Source: Pseudomonadota bacterium (lineage in GTDB: Bacteria > Myxococcota_A > UBA796 > CAJQPC01). From it: a stretch of 64,000 bases of DNA. Position 1 is the first letter of the stretch, and every line of letters begins with the position of its first letter. The notes beneath the pieces were generated by a model. The model did not search any database. It saw nothing but the letters and a program-made list of their open reading frames with translations, and was not told the DNA's origin. The translations under genes and the position numbers were made by a program. The DNA lies in NCBI GenBank assembly GCA_024228935.1, contig JAAESX010000192.1, positions 40,793 through 104,792 on the forward strand. Direction: 5' to 3'. Positions 17,254-25,269 of the stretch are shown here, one piece after another.

Positions 17254-18212
17254 TGTTCCTGCTGCTGGCCTGCGTCCGGACGGCGTACGTCGGCGACTCG
17301 ACCGACAACACCGGGCCGCTGGACTCGGCAGCCGACAGCGCGACGGACTCGGCGGAGACCTGCCCGTTGGCCGTCCCAGCCGCCCAGACGCTGACCGCAC
17401 CCGTGGCCGGCGAGCCGAGCTTCCCCTTCGCCCTGCCCAGCTCGAGCTGGGCGCTGGCGACAGCGCATGCCGCCCGACAGGTCGAGGCATCCGGGAGCCG
17501 GCCGTTGCCCGCCTCCTACTGGCTCGCGCTGGGCATGGAGCGGACCCTGCTGAGCTGCGGGGAATACGGCGACCCCTGGTCCAGCGCCTCGACGAGCCAG
17601 GGCTGCATGGAGCTCTACCAGGACATCCACTGGGTCCAGCTGGACCGGCTCCACCCGGACTGGTTCGTCTACGCCGAGTTCGCTGACCAGATCTCGCCGG
17701 CCGAGGACGACGACAAGGCGGTGGCCGGGGTCCACGCCGCCGCCTGGCAGCTGACCGCGATCCTGCCCGTCGTCGAGCACGACGACCTGGGTGGCTGGAT
17801 CGACGCCGCGGACGACGTCGCCTGGTACGAGCTGGCCGCGATCGTCCACGTCCACACGCCCTGGTCCCACTACGTGCCGGACGCCCTGGCCTGCCCCGAC
17901 GACCCCGGCGGCTGCTCGGGCGCCCCGGACGCCGAGGACATCGGCGCGCTGGCCGCCGAGCTGCACGCGAGCACCACAGAGGCGTGCTACGACGAGCCGC
18001 TGACCGCGGCCGACATCGAGGCCTACGTCGCCGCCTTGGAGGTCCTGTGGCCCACGCTGGACTGGGAGAGCACGCGGGACGCTCTTCCCGCCGCCGGGAC
18101 CTTCCAGGACACGGCGCCGGCGGTGCTGGACGCCATCGACACGCACGCCGGGGTGCGGCTGCACTGTCCCGGGCCGGAGCTCTCGTCGTTCTATGGAGTG
18201 GACTGTCTGTAG
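17253..18212 (+). CDS. Lipoprotein of unknown function
   Basis: A 319-residue predicted lipoprotein with one of the shortest anchors in the window (MFLLLA then Cys7), followed by a Ser/Asp/Thr-rich linker to about residue 40. The rest looks mostly alpha-helical, with several tryptophans and paired cysteines. The conserved-looking HVHTPWSHYVPDALACPDD and HPDWFVYAEF segments could hold an active site, but I do not recognise a family. It is coupled to the radical SAM gene by TGATG overlap, so its product may be a substrate or partner of that enzyme. Confidence 0.6.
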   Translation: MFLLLACVRTAYVGDSTDNTGPLDSAADSATDSAETCPLAVPAAQTLTAPVAGEPSFPFALPSSSWALATAHAARQVEASGSRPLPASYWLALGMERTLLSCGEYGDPWSSASTSQGCMELYQDIHWVQLDRLHPDWFVYAEFADQISPAEDDDKAVAGVHAAAWQLTAILPVVEHDDLGGWIDAADDVAWYELAAIVHVHTPWSHYVPDALACPDDPGGCSGAPDAEDIGALAAELHASTTEACYDEPLTAADIEAYVAALEVLWPTLDWESTRDALPAAGTFQDTAPAVLDAIDTHAGVRLHCPGPELSSFYGVDCL

Positions 18213-19009
18213 CGCACGCGGCCGACGTCACGGTGCTGACGCTCGGCGACGACCGGGCCTTCGTCGAGGAGCTGGTGCTGGCCGGGGTGGACGGCGAGAT
18301 CATTCCCGCGCCCGAAGGCTTCGCGACGATGTCCCTTCCGCAGCAGCTCGACGGGCTGGACGGCCAGGTGGTCTGGCAGCCCCAGGCTGGCGCCGCCCAG
18401 GTCGTCTGGGTGCTCGAGCACCGCAGCGTGACGCGCCTGGTCGAGGTCGAGCCCGGTCCGGGGGCCGATGCCCAGCTGGCGCTGCTGGTGTTCGAGCTGC
18501 TGGAGACCGAGGTGGTGGAGACGGAGGTGGCGGAGACCGCCCTCGAACCGGAGCCGGAGCCGGAGTCCCCGCCGGCCCCCATCCATCGGCACACGCTGGT
18601 CGGCGTCGGCCCAGCCTGGTCCAAGGGCGGGGCTCGAGGGAGTCTCGAGTACGCGTCCTGGACGGACCGACGACCCGGCGGCGTGTTGAGGGTCGAGGTG
18701 GGCCCCCAGCTGCAGCGGTCGGCGATCGGCGTGACCTGGTCCCCCTTCGACCTGCGGGTGTCCCCGCGCGCCAGCTTCGAGCTCGGCGCGACCCGACTGA
18801 GTCGCCAGGGCTACGCGGTGCTCCACCCCACCGTGCACGCCCGCGTGAGCGCCGACGCCCGGCTCGGCGCCGTCTGGCTCGCACCGTCCGTGACCTGGAA
18901 CCCCGTCCGGGATCAGCTCGTCGAGCGCCCGGACACCCTGCTCGTCGACACCGGCCGCGTGGAGATTGGGCTGACCGTCGGATGGGCGCGAAAGGTCCCC
19001 CAGCTCTGA
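18164..19009 (+). CDS. Envelope protein of a sigma/FecR cassette, probable CTG start
   Basis: About 281 residues. A signal peptide (SRAGALVVLWSGLSVAHA) precedes a small N-terminal domain, a Glu/Pro linker (ALEPEPEPESPPAP) and a C-terminal beta-rich domain with alternating strands that may be a small outer-membrane barrel. No ATG, GTG or TTG lies upstream of the signal peptide in this frame; CTG 18164 is the best candidate and would overlap the previous gene by 49 bases. The stop is 4 bases before the ECF sigma gene, so it belongs to that cassette and may be the surface sensor or transducer. Confidence 0.55.
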   Translation: MSRAGALVVLWSGLSVAHAADVTVLTLGDDRAFVEELVLAGVDGEIIPAPEGFATMSLPQQLDGLDGQVVWQPQAGAAQVVWVLEHRSVTRLVEVEPGPGADAQLALLVFELLETEVVETEVAETALEPEPEPESPPAPIHRHTLVGVGPAWSKGGARGSLEYASWTDRRPGGVLRVEVGPQLQRSAIGVTWSPFDLRVSPRASFELGATRLSRQGYAVLHPTVHARVSADARLGAVWLAPSVTWNPVRDQLVERPDTLLVDTGRVEIGLTVGWARKVPQL

Positions 19010-19013
19010 TCGC

Positions 19014-19556
19014 ATGAGTGAGGGAATGACCGACGCTGACTGCATGCGAGCCCTGGCCACCGGGGACCTGTCCGCGCTCGCTCCGCTGCACGACCGCCAC
19101 GCCCAGGCCATCCGCTCCTTGCTCCTTCGACTCGACAGCCAGCTCGCCCACGAGAGCGCCGAGGACCTCTGCCAGGAGGTCTTCCTGACGCTGGCCGACA
19201 AAGCCGGGCGCTACCAGGAACAGGGCAAGCTCCGATCGTTCCTGTTCGGCATCGCCGTCCGGCAGGCCCGTTCCGCGCGGCGACGACGGGCGTGGCGCAA
19301 CGTGCTGCACTTCCGCCAGGGGGATGCGTCCGCGGGGGTGGCGCTGCGAGCGGACCGGCCGGACGCTCGAGCGGAGGCCCGGATGGAGGTCCAGCGCGCG
19401 CTGGACGGTCTGTCCGCGAACCACCGTGAGATCCTGGTGCTGGCGGTCGTCGAGGGGCTGCCCGGCGCCGAGGTCGCCGCCGCCCTGGACATCAGCGAGA
19501 ACGCCGTGTGGACCCGCCTTCATCGCGCCAGGAAGGCGCTCGGGGAGCGACTGTGA
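19014..19556 (+). CDS. ECF-type RNA polymerase sigma factor
   Basis: A 180-residue sigma factor with region 2 (about 25-95), including ESAEDLCQEVFLTLADK and the -10-binding helix with FLFGIAVRQARSARRRR, and region 4 (about 125-178) ending in ISENAVWTRLHRARKALGE. It is of normal ECF length. It is followed with GTGA overlap by a FecR-like membrane protein, so it is probably regulated by that protein, in the manner of FecI/FecR-type surface signalling. Confidence 0.92.
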   Translation: MSEGMTDADCMRALATGDLSALAPLHDRHAQAIRSLLLRLDSQLAHESAEDLCQEVFLTLADKAGRYQEQGKLRSFLFGIAVRQARSARRRRAWRNVLHFRQGDASAGVALRADRPDARAEARMEVQRALDGLSANHREILVLAVVEGLPGAEVAAALDISENAVWTRLHRARKALGERL

Positions 19557-20635
19557 CCGACCACGATCCGCGCCTGGAGGACTGGGGACGAGGCCGCGCC
19601 GGCCGCGCGCCGACCGCGCAGGAGTCGAGCCGCCTCGTAGCCGCTGCCCAGGCGCGGCGAATGCGACGACGCGTCGGTGTCGGCGCGGTGATCGCGCTGG
19701 CCGCGGGCCTGGTGTTGTGGGTCGCGCGATCGGAACAGCCCGCTCCCGTCGAGGTGGTCGAGGTGGTCGAGGACGCGCCGGCGCCCATCGTCTTGTTCCA
19801 GACGGGTGAGGTCGCGCTGGGTGCCACGCATGTGAGGGCCGACGACCGGGTGCTGTTCGAACACGACGGCCACACCGTGGGCCTGCACGGTGCACTGGAC
19901 CTCGAGACCTGGACGCTCGAGCACGGGCACATCGCGCTCGACACCACGACGCCGTTCGCGCTTCGACTGGGCGACGTGGAGCTCCACGGCCAGGACGCGC
20001 GCCTCGAGGCCACGTTCGACGGCACGCTGCGCCTGTTCGTCGAGCGGGGCCTCGTGCGCCTTCGGCGAGGCGACGCCTGGGTCGAAGTGACCGCCGGGTG
20101 GCCCGATGGCCAGATCCGGGAGCGCCTCGACGAGCTGCTCCACCAAGGCGTCTGGACGCCCCCGGAGCCCGAGACGCCCGTCATCGTCGCGGCGCCACCC
20201 ATCGACCTGGCGGAGCTCCGAAGCCGCCTCGTGTTCGGGGACGAGTCGGTCCACGGCGAGCTGACAGACCATCTGGCCCGCTCGCCGAGCGACGCCGAGG
20301 CCTGGGCGCTGCTCGCCAAGGCCGAACGGATGCGCGGAGATGGGACGGCCGAGCTCGCGGCCTGGACGGCCATCACCGAGCTCCCTCGCGGCGCCCACAC
20401 CGCCACCGCGCGGTTCGAGGTCGGACGCCTGGCCGACGACGCCGAGGCCGTCCGGCAGCTGCGGGCGCTGCTCGATGATGGGGCGGGAGCGCTCGAACCC
20501 GAAGCCCGCCTGGAGCTCGGACGACGCCTGCTCGCCCAGGCCGACCCCGCCGCCAGCGCGGTCCTGGACGAGCTGATCGCATCCTTCCCCGGGACCGCTG
20601 CCGCCACCGCTGCAGAGAAACTCCGCCAGCCGTGA
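19553..20635 (+). CDS. FecR-like membrane regulator with C-terminal TPR-like region
   Basis: About 360 residues from GTG 19553 (overlap GTGA with the sigma stop). The N-terminal about 37 residues are cytoplasmic and basic, one transmembrane helix lies near 40-57, and a periplasmic FecR-type beta domain (about 75-190) holds segments such as WTLEHGHIALDTTTPFAL and RLFVERGLVRLRRGDAWVEV. A helical, TPR-like C-terminus follows. It is expected to bind the ECF factor through the short cytoplasmic segment and sense a periplasmic signal. Confidence 0.75.
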   Translation: MTDHDPRLEDWGRGRAGRAPTAQESSRLVAAAQARRMRRRVGVGAVIALAAGLVLWVARSEQPAPVEVVEVVEDAPAPIVLFQTGEVALGATHVRADDRVLFEHDGHTVGLHGALDLETWTLEHGHIALDTTTPFALRLGDVELHGQDARLEATFDGTLRLFVERGLVRLRRGDAWVEVTAGWPDGQIRERLDELLHQGVWTPPEPETPVIVAAPPIDLAELRSRLVFGDESVHGELTDHLARSPSDAEAWALLAKAERMRGDGTAELAAWTAITELPRGAHTATARFEVGRLADDAEAVRQLRALLDDGAGALEPEARLELGRRLLAQADPAASAVLDELIASFPGTAAATAAEKLRQP

Positions 20636-20656
20636 AAGGTCCGTGCCCGGTCGCGA

Positions 20657-20670
20657 CATGACCGGTCATG
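20657..20670. promoter_or_regulatory. Perfect 14-bp palindrome over a start codon
   Basis: CATGACCGGTCATG is a perfect palindrome that includes the ATG of the DUF1552 gene (20668-20670). It could be a repressor site, or a small RNA hairpin that hides the start codon. It may also be chance. Confidence 0.35.
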
Positions 20671-21849
20671 AAACGACGCTCCCTGCTCCAAGGCGGCCTG
20701 GCCGCACTCCTGGCCGCCCCGCTGCTGCGCTCGCGAACCGCTCGCGCCGATGGCACCGCCAGGCGCCTGCTCGTGTTCTTCACGCCGAACGGCACGGTCC
20801 ACGACGTGTGGCGGCCCAGCGGCAGCGGCTCCACCTACGCGCTCGACAGCGACATCCTGTACCCGCTGGCGGGGCTCGAGGACGACCTGCTGGTGCTCGA
20901 CGGCATGGACTTCACCGACGCGACGAACCACGAAGGCGGGATGGTCGCGATGCTGACGGCCGGCGGCGGCACCAGCGTCGATCAGCGCATCGCCGACCAC
21001 ATCGGCAGCGCCACGCCGTACTCCAGCCTGGAGCTGGGGGTCCAGACCAGCGCCTGGGGCGGCAACACGCAGACGCGGATGAGCTACCGCGACGGCGGGT
21101 TCATGACGCCGGACGACGACCCGCAGAGCGTGCACAAGCGTCTGTTCGGTGACCTGGGCGACGCGGACCTGCTGGAGCGTCGGCAAGCGGTCCTGGGACT
21201 CCTCGGCGAGGAGCTCTCTGCGCTCCACGGCAAGGTCGAGTCGCCCGAGCAGGGACGCCTCGCGCTGCACGCCGACGCCCTGGCCGACGTGGAGAAGGGC
21301 CTGTCCGGCGGCAGCTGCGACAGCATCGTGGCGCCCGAGAGCTTCAACGCGTCGAGCAACGACGCCTTCCCCGACATCGCCCGCCAGCAGCTGGACCTGG
21401 CCGTCCAGGCTCTGAAGTGCGGCCTGACGAACGTCGCCAGCGTGCAGCTGAGCCACACGGTCAGCCCGATGGTGATGACCTGGCTCGGCGAGACCAGCGG
21501 ACACCACACGCTGTCGCACGCCAGCGACGACGGGGGCGTGGCGTCGTTCGCGGCCTGCGGCGCCTGGTTCGCCGAGCAGTTCGCGTACCTGATCGCCCAG
21601 CTGAAGGCGGCCGACCTGTTCGACGACACGGTGGTCCTGTGGGCCACCGAGATGGGCGATGCCCGGGCCCACGTCTGCACCGACGTGCCCTGGATCCTGA
21701 CGAGTGGCGGCGTGTTCGACACGGGCCGGTACCTGTCGCTCGATGGCGAGCCCCACGACCGGGTCCTCACCTCCCTGTGCCAGGCGTTCGGCCTGTCCGA
21801 CACCGACTTCGCCGGCCACGGAAACGGCGCGCTCGAGGAGCTCCGATGA
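20668..21849 (+). CDS. DUF1552 family exported protein
   Basis: A 393-residue protein with an N-terminal KRRSLLQGG followed by a hydrophobic segment, which resembles a Tat or Sec signal. LLVFFTPNGTVHDVWRPSG and the later TSGHHTLSHASDDG and VVLWATEMGDARAH segments fit the DUF1552 family, which is distantly related to alkaline-phosphatase-like folds and is nearly always paired with a DUF1592-type cytochrome-like protein. The partner follows with ATGA overlap. The biochemical role of the family is not established. A palindrome covers the start codon. Confidence 0.85.
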   Translation: MKRRSLLQGGLAALLAAPLLRSRTARADGTARRLLVFFTPNGTVHDVWRPSGSGSTYALDSDILYPLAGLEDDLLVLDGMDFTDATNHEGGMVAMLTAGGGTSVDQRIADHIGSATPYSSLELGVQTSAWGGNTQTRMSYRDGGFMTPDDDPQSVHKRLFGDLGDADLLERRQAVLGLLGEELSALHGKVESPEQGRLALHADALADVEKGLSGGSCDSIVAPESFNASSNDAFPDIARQQLDLAVQALKCGLTNVASVQLSHTVSPMVMTWLGETSGHHTLSHASDDGGVASFAACGAWFAEQFAYLIAQLKAADLFDDTVVLWATEMGDARAHVCTDVPWILTSGGVFDTGRYLSLDGEPHDRVLTSLCQAFGLSDTDFAGHGNGALEELR

Positions 21850-23579
21850 TCGCGCTCATCCTGCTGGCCTGCGGCACCCCCGGCTCGGTCCCAGCCCCTC
21901 TCGGGGCGACCGCCGGTGAGCCTGGCCTGGACGAGGTCTGCCTCGACGAGGCGACCGCGCGGCTTCTGCGCCGGCTGTCGCACGCCGAGTACACGGCGAC
22001 CGTCGAAGACCTGGTCGGGGTCACCCCCACTGTCACGCTCGCCACGGACGCCGAGGTCCACGGCCTCCAGAACGACGCCGAGGCCCTGACCGTCGGCGGA
22101 CTCCTGGCCGACCAGTACCGCAGCTCGGCCGAGGAGGTCGCCTGGGCGATGGACCTGGACGCCACCCTGCCCTGCGACCCCTGGACGCTGGGCCAGAAGG
22201 CCTGCGCCACCGTGTTCGCCGAGGACCTGGGGACCCGGGCGTTCCGCCGGCCGATCACGCAGGACGAGCTGGATCGGTACGTCGCCATCTGGGAACAGGT
22301 CGCGCAGGACGACGGCTTCGAGGAAGGCGCGCGCTGGATCGTCGCCGCGTTGCTCCAGTCCCCGAACTTCCTGTACCGACCCGAGCTCGGCGAGCGTGGA
22401 GACGACGGCCTGTACCGGCTGACGGACTGGGAGATCGCCAGCGAGCTGTCCTACGCCACCTGGGGGACGATGCCGGACGCCGAGCTGCTGGCCGCCGCTG
22501 AGGCCGGCGAGCTCCACACCGCCGAACAGATCGCCGCGCAGACCGACCAGCTGATGGCGGACGACCGCGCCATCGCGACGACGCAGCAGCTCGTGGCCAT
22601 CTGGCTGCAGCTCGACCGCCTCGACAGCGTGAGCCGCGATGGCCTGGAAGACGCCGACCGCGCGACGATGCGCGAGGAGACCGACGCCCTGGTCGCCGAC
22701 GCCTTCGACGGTCCGGCGTCGGGGCTGCTCGACGCGGGACTGCTGACCGAGCGGAGCGTGCTGACCGTGCATGCCCTGCCGGATGGCTCGAGCCCCGTCC
22801 ATCGCGGGGTGCTCGTGCGCGAGCGGCTGCTGTGCGAGGAGCTGCCGCCGCCGCCCGCAAACCTGGACACGTCGCCCCCGGAGACGGACACCTCGCTGTC
22901 GACGCGCGAGCGCTACGCGGAACACAGCGAGAACCCCGAGTGCAGCGGGTGCCACGACCGCATCGATCCCATCGGGTTCGGCTTCGAGCACTTCGACGGC
23001 GTGGGGGCCAGGCGCGACACCGAGAACGGTCACCCCGTGGACGCCAGCGGCGCTCTGGACGACGTGCCGTTCGACGGCGTAGACGAGCTGGGCGACCTGC
23101 TGAACGACGACCCGCGCTACCGCGCCTGCTACCTCCAGACGTGGCGGCGACACCTGACCGGGACCGAGGCCTGCGCCGAGGACCCCGGCGAGCTGGACGT
23201 CGCCGAGCCGATGGCCGCCCAGACACGGCGCGTGGCCTTCACGACACGCGAGGGAACCGCCGAGGACACGCCCGCCCGCGGGACCCGGCTGACGCTGGAT
23301 GATCTGCCCGTGGACGACATCGACTACGGCGCGGTCAGCTGGGAGCTCCGGTCCGACGACTGGGGCTCGGGCTGGTGCGGCTACGTCAACGTGACGAACG
23401 AGTCCGGCGACGCCGTCACCGACTGGCAAGTCGACCTCGACGCGGACGGCACGGTCACCAACAACTGGAGCTCGACGCTGGAGGACCAGGGCGCACGGTG
23501 GGTCTTCACTCCAACCGAGTGGGCGACCGCCATCGAGCCCGGCAAGAGCACCGAGTTCGGGTTCTGCGCGACGCGGTGA
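21846..23579 (+). CDS. DUF1592/1588/1595-type lipoprotein with C-terminal CBM2-like domain
   Basis: A 577-residue predicted lipoprotein (MIALILLA then Cys9). The order of modules matches the Planctomycete and myxobacterial group: LRRLSHAEYTATVEDLVG (DUF1587-like), TRAFRRPITQDELDRY (DUF1595-like), ALLQSPNFLYRPELGE (DUF1592), then HRGVLVRERLLCEELPPPPAN and the CxxCH at 366-370 (DUF1588). From about 495 the protein continues with a domain rich in Trp and Asn (GWCGYVNVTNESGDAV, VTNNWSS) like family 2 carbohydrate-binding modules. This suggests a haem-associated polysaccharide-related function. The usual C-terminal DUF1585 domain is not evident. Confidence 0.8.
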   Translation: MIALILLACGTPGSVPAPLGATAGEPGLDEVCLDEATARLLRRLSHAEYTATVEDLVGVTPTVTLATDAEVHGLQNDAEALTVGGLLADQYRSSAEEVAWAMDLDATLPCDPWTLGQKACATVFAEDLGTRAFRRPITQDELDRYVAIWEQVAQDDGFEEGARWIVAALLQSPNFLYRPELGERGDDGLYRLTDWEIASELSYATWGTMPDAELLAAAEAGELHTAEQIAAQTDQLMADDRAIATTQQLVAIWLQLDRLDSVSRDGLEDADRATMREETDALVADAFDGPASGLLDAGLLTERSVLTVHALPDGSSPVHRGVLVRERLLCEELPPPPANLDTSPPETDTSLSTRERYAEHSENPECSGCHDRIDPIGFGFEHFDGVGARRDTENGHPVDASGALDDVPFDGVDELGDLLNDDPRYRACYLQTWRRHLTGTEACAEDPGELDVAEPMAAQTRRVAFTTREGTAEDTPARGTRLTLDDLPVDDIDYGAVSWELRSDDWGSGWCGYVNVTNESGDAVTDWQVDLDADGTVTNNWSSTLEDQGARWVFTPTEWATAIEPGKSTEFGFCATR

Positions 23580-23588
23580 CCGCCGGAG

Positions 23589-24447
23589 CTACTCGGCGAG
23601 CAGCTTCTCCATCGCCCGGGTGAGCTCGTCCCAGCCCCCGACGTCCAACAGGGACTCCCGACTCCCGACCCACAGGCGCCCGCTCGGACAGATGAAGGGC
23701 TCGCCGTCGTGATCCGCGTCCAGGCCCTCGACCCGGAACGCGCGGATGCCGTCCCGGTCATGGATCTCGATCCGGTCGCCCTTGAGCGTCAGGTAGGACC
23801 CGTCGGGCGCGATCACGCCGCCGAAGCAGTCGTCGGACTCCGTCACCGTGCCCTGGGTCTCGACCGGCCCCCCGGGGCGCCAGGTCCACACGCTCGCGCC
23901 GCAGAGCCAGGCCGTGCCGTCCTCGGCGACGTCGACGTCGAAGAGCATTCCGTCGTGGACCCGGTCCCACTCCCCTGCGGAGTCCCGCCGCCAGGCGCCC
24001 AGGCTGGTGCTGAGCCAGAGCGACCCGTCCGGAGCCGGCACGACGCGCCCGATGACGGTGTCGAACCACGGCGGACGGGGTCTCCACCCGCGTGCAGGCC
24101 CCTTCTTCGAGCCGCCACAGGCCCTCGCTCTCGGTCCCGATCCACACGGCCTCGCCGTCTGGGGCGAGTGCTGTGATCCGAACAGGACTGTCGTCGCTCG
24201 GCTCGCCCACAGGGTCGATTCGCTGGCCGTCGAAGCGGGACAGTCCGGCGAACGTGCCCAGCCACAAGCGACCATCCGCGGTCGGCGCGATGGCCGTGAC
24301 CGTGGACGCCGGGAGTCCCTCTTCGATGCTCCACGCGTCGACCTGCCAGGCCTCGGTGACCAGAGGCGTGCTGGCCTGCGCGGGCGCCCAGCCGAGCGCG
24401 ACCAGCACGGCGGTCAGGAGAGCGGCGCTGAGCATCTTGCTGCGCAT
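23589..24447 (-). pseudogene. Secreted beta-propeller protein, frameshifted
   Basis: The first frame starts at the ATG at 24447 with a good signal peptide (about 25 residues ending AQA) and propeller repeats (IAPTADGRLWLGTFAGLSRF). Near 24070-24080 it leaves frame, and the repeats continue in another frame (VVPAPDGSLWLSTSLGAW) to the TAG at 23589. A single-base deletion there would restore one protein of about 285 residues. It resembles the larger propeller at 4155-5735. It is the last gene of the minus-strand run from 30566, and a GGTTAGGCC box just precedes it. Either a recent mutation or a sequence error explains the break. Confidence 0.7.
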
Positions 24448-24456
24448 TGTGGCGGC

Positions 24457-25269
24457 CTAACCCCCCAGATGGGTCGCGAGCCGAGCCGGGTCGTCCGTGA
24501 AGATCGCGTCGGCTCCCAGCTCGATGCCCGTCTCCAGCTCCTCGTCCGTGTTCAGGGTCCAGATCCAGACCTGGACGCCGTCGTCGTGGGCTCGGTCGAC
24601 CAGCTCGGTGTCGAGCGTGACGTCGCCCTGCTCGAGCGGGACGTGTGCGTGGGGTGCGGCCGGCGCACCTCCATCCAGCCAGTCGTACGCCTCGGTCAGC
24701 GTCATGGCGGTGAGCACCCGTGGGTCCTGCCGGACCTCGTCGATCGGCAGCTGGAAGAAGGACATCACGGCGGTGCGCTCGAGCTGGTCGTGGGCCTCGA
24801 GCAGCTCGAGGAGCTGAGGCACGAGCGACGGGGTGTGCTGCTTGATCTCCACCACCCACAGCGCCCCGGGATGGGTCTGGAGCGCGGACTCGAAGCTGGG
24901 GACGGTGAACCCCTGCCCGCGGTGCTCGTCCCACAGGTCCGCGGCGTCGAGCTCCTGGAGCTCGGCGAACGTGAGGTCGTTCACCGCGCCCGTGCCGTCG
25001 GTCGTCCGGTCCACGGTGGTGTCGTGGATGCAGACGAGCACGCCGTCGGCCGTCGTCTGGACGTCGCACTCGAGCACGTCGGCCCCGACGTCGAGCGCGT
25101 TGGCGTACGCCTCGAGCGTGTGCTCGGGCATCAGCCGGCCGCCACCACGATGCGCCACGTTCAGGAGGCCGGGCTGCATCAGCGGGTGGTCGTCGAACGA
25201 CGCGCCGGTGTCGAGCGACCCCGAGTCGTGCACGACCGGGGCGACGCAGGCCAGCGCGAGGAGGCCCAC
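24457..25269 (-). CDS. Glycerophosphodiester phosphodiesterase (GDPD) lipoprotein
   Basis: This protein hydrolyses glycerophosphodiesters to glycerol-3-phosphate and an alcohol. It has 270 residues, GTG start, MGLLALA then Cys8. Catalytic motifs are present: NVAHRGGGRLMPEHT (HR and E), then GADVLECDVQTTADGVLVCIHD (E-x-D and the second His), and the C-terminal VWIWTLNTDEEL and GADAIFTDDP. It is of normal length for the family. It directly abuts the PNGase F-like gene (stop TAG next to GTG). Its envelope location suggests that lipid or teichoic-like headgroup diesters are cleaved outside the inner membrane. Confidence 0.92.
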   Translation of the reverse strand: MGLLALACVAPVVHDSGSLDTGASFDDHPLMQPGLLNVAHRGGGRLMPEHTLEAYANALDVGADVLECDVQTTADGVLVCIHDTTVDRTTDGTGAVNDLTFAELQELDAADLWDEHRGQGFTVPSFESALQTHPGALWVVEIKQHTPSLVPQLLELLEAHDQLERTAVMSFFQLPIDEVRQDPRVLTAMTLTEAYDWLDGGAPAAPHAHVPLEQGDVTLDTELVDRAHDDGVQVWIWTLNTDEELETGIELGADAIFTDDPARLATHLGG

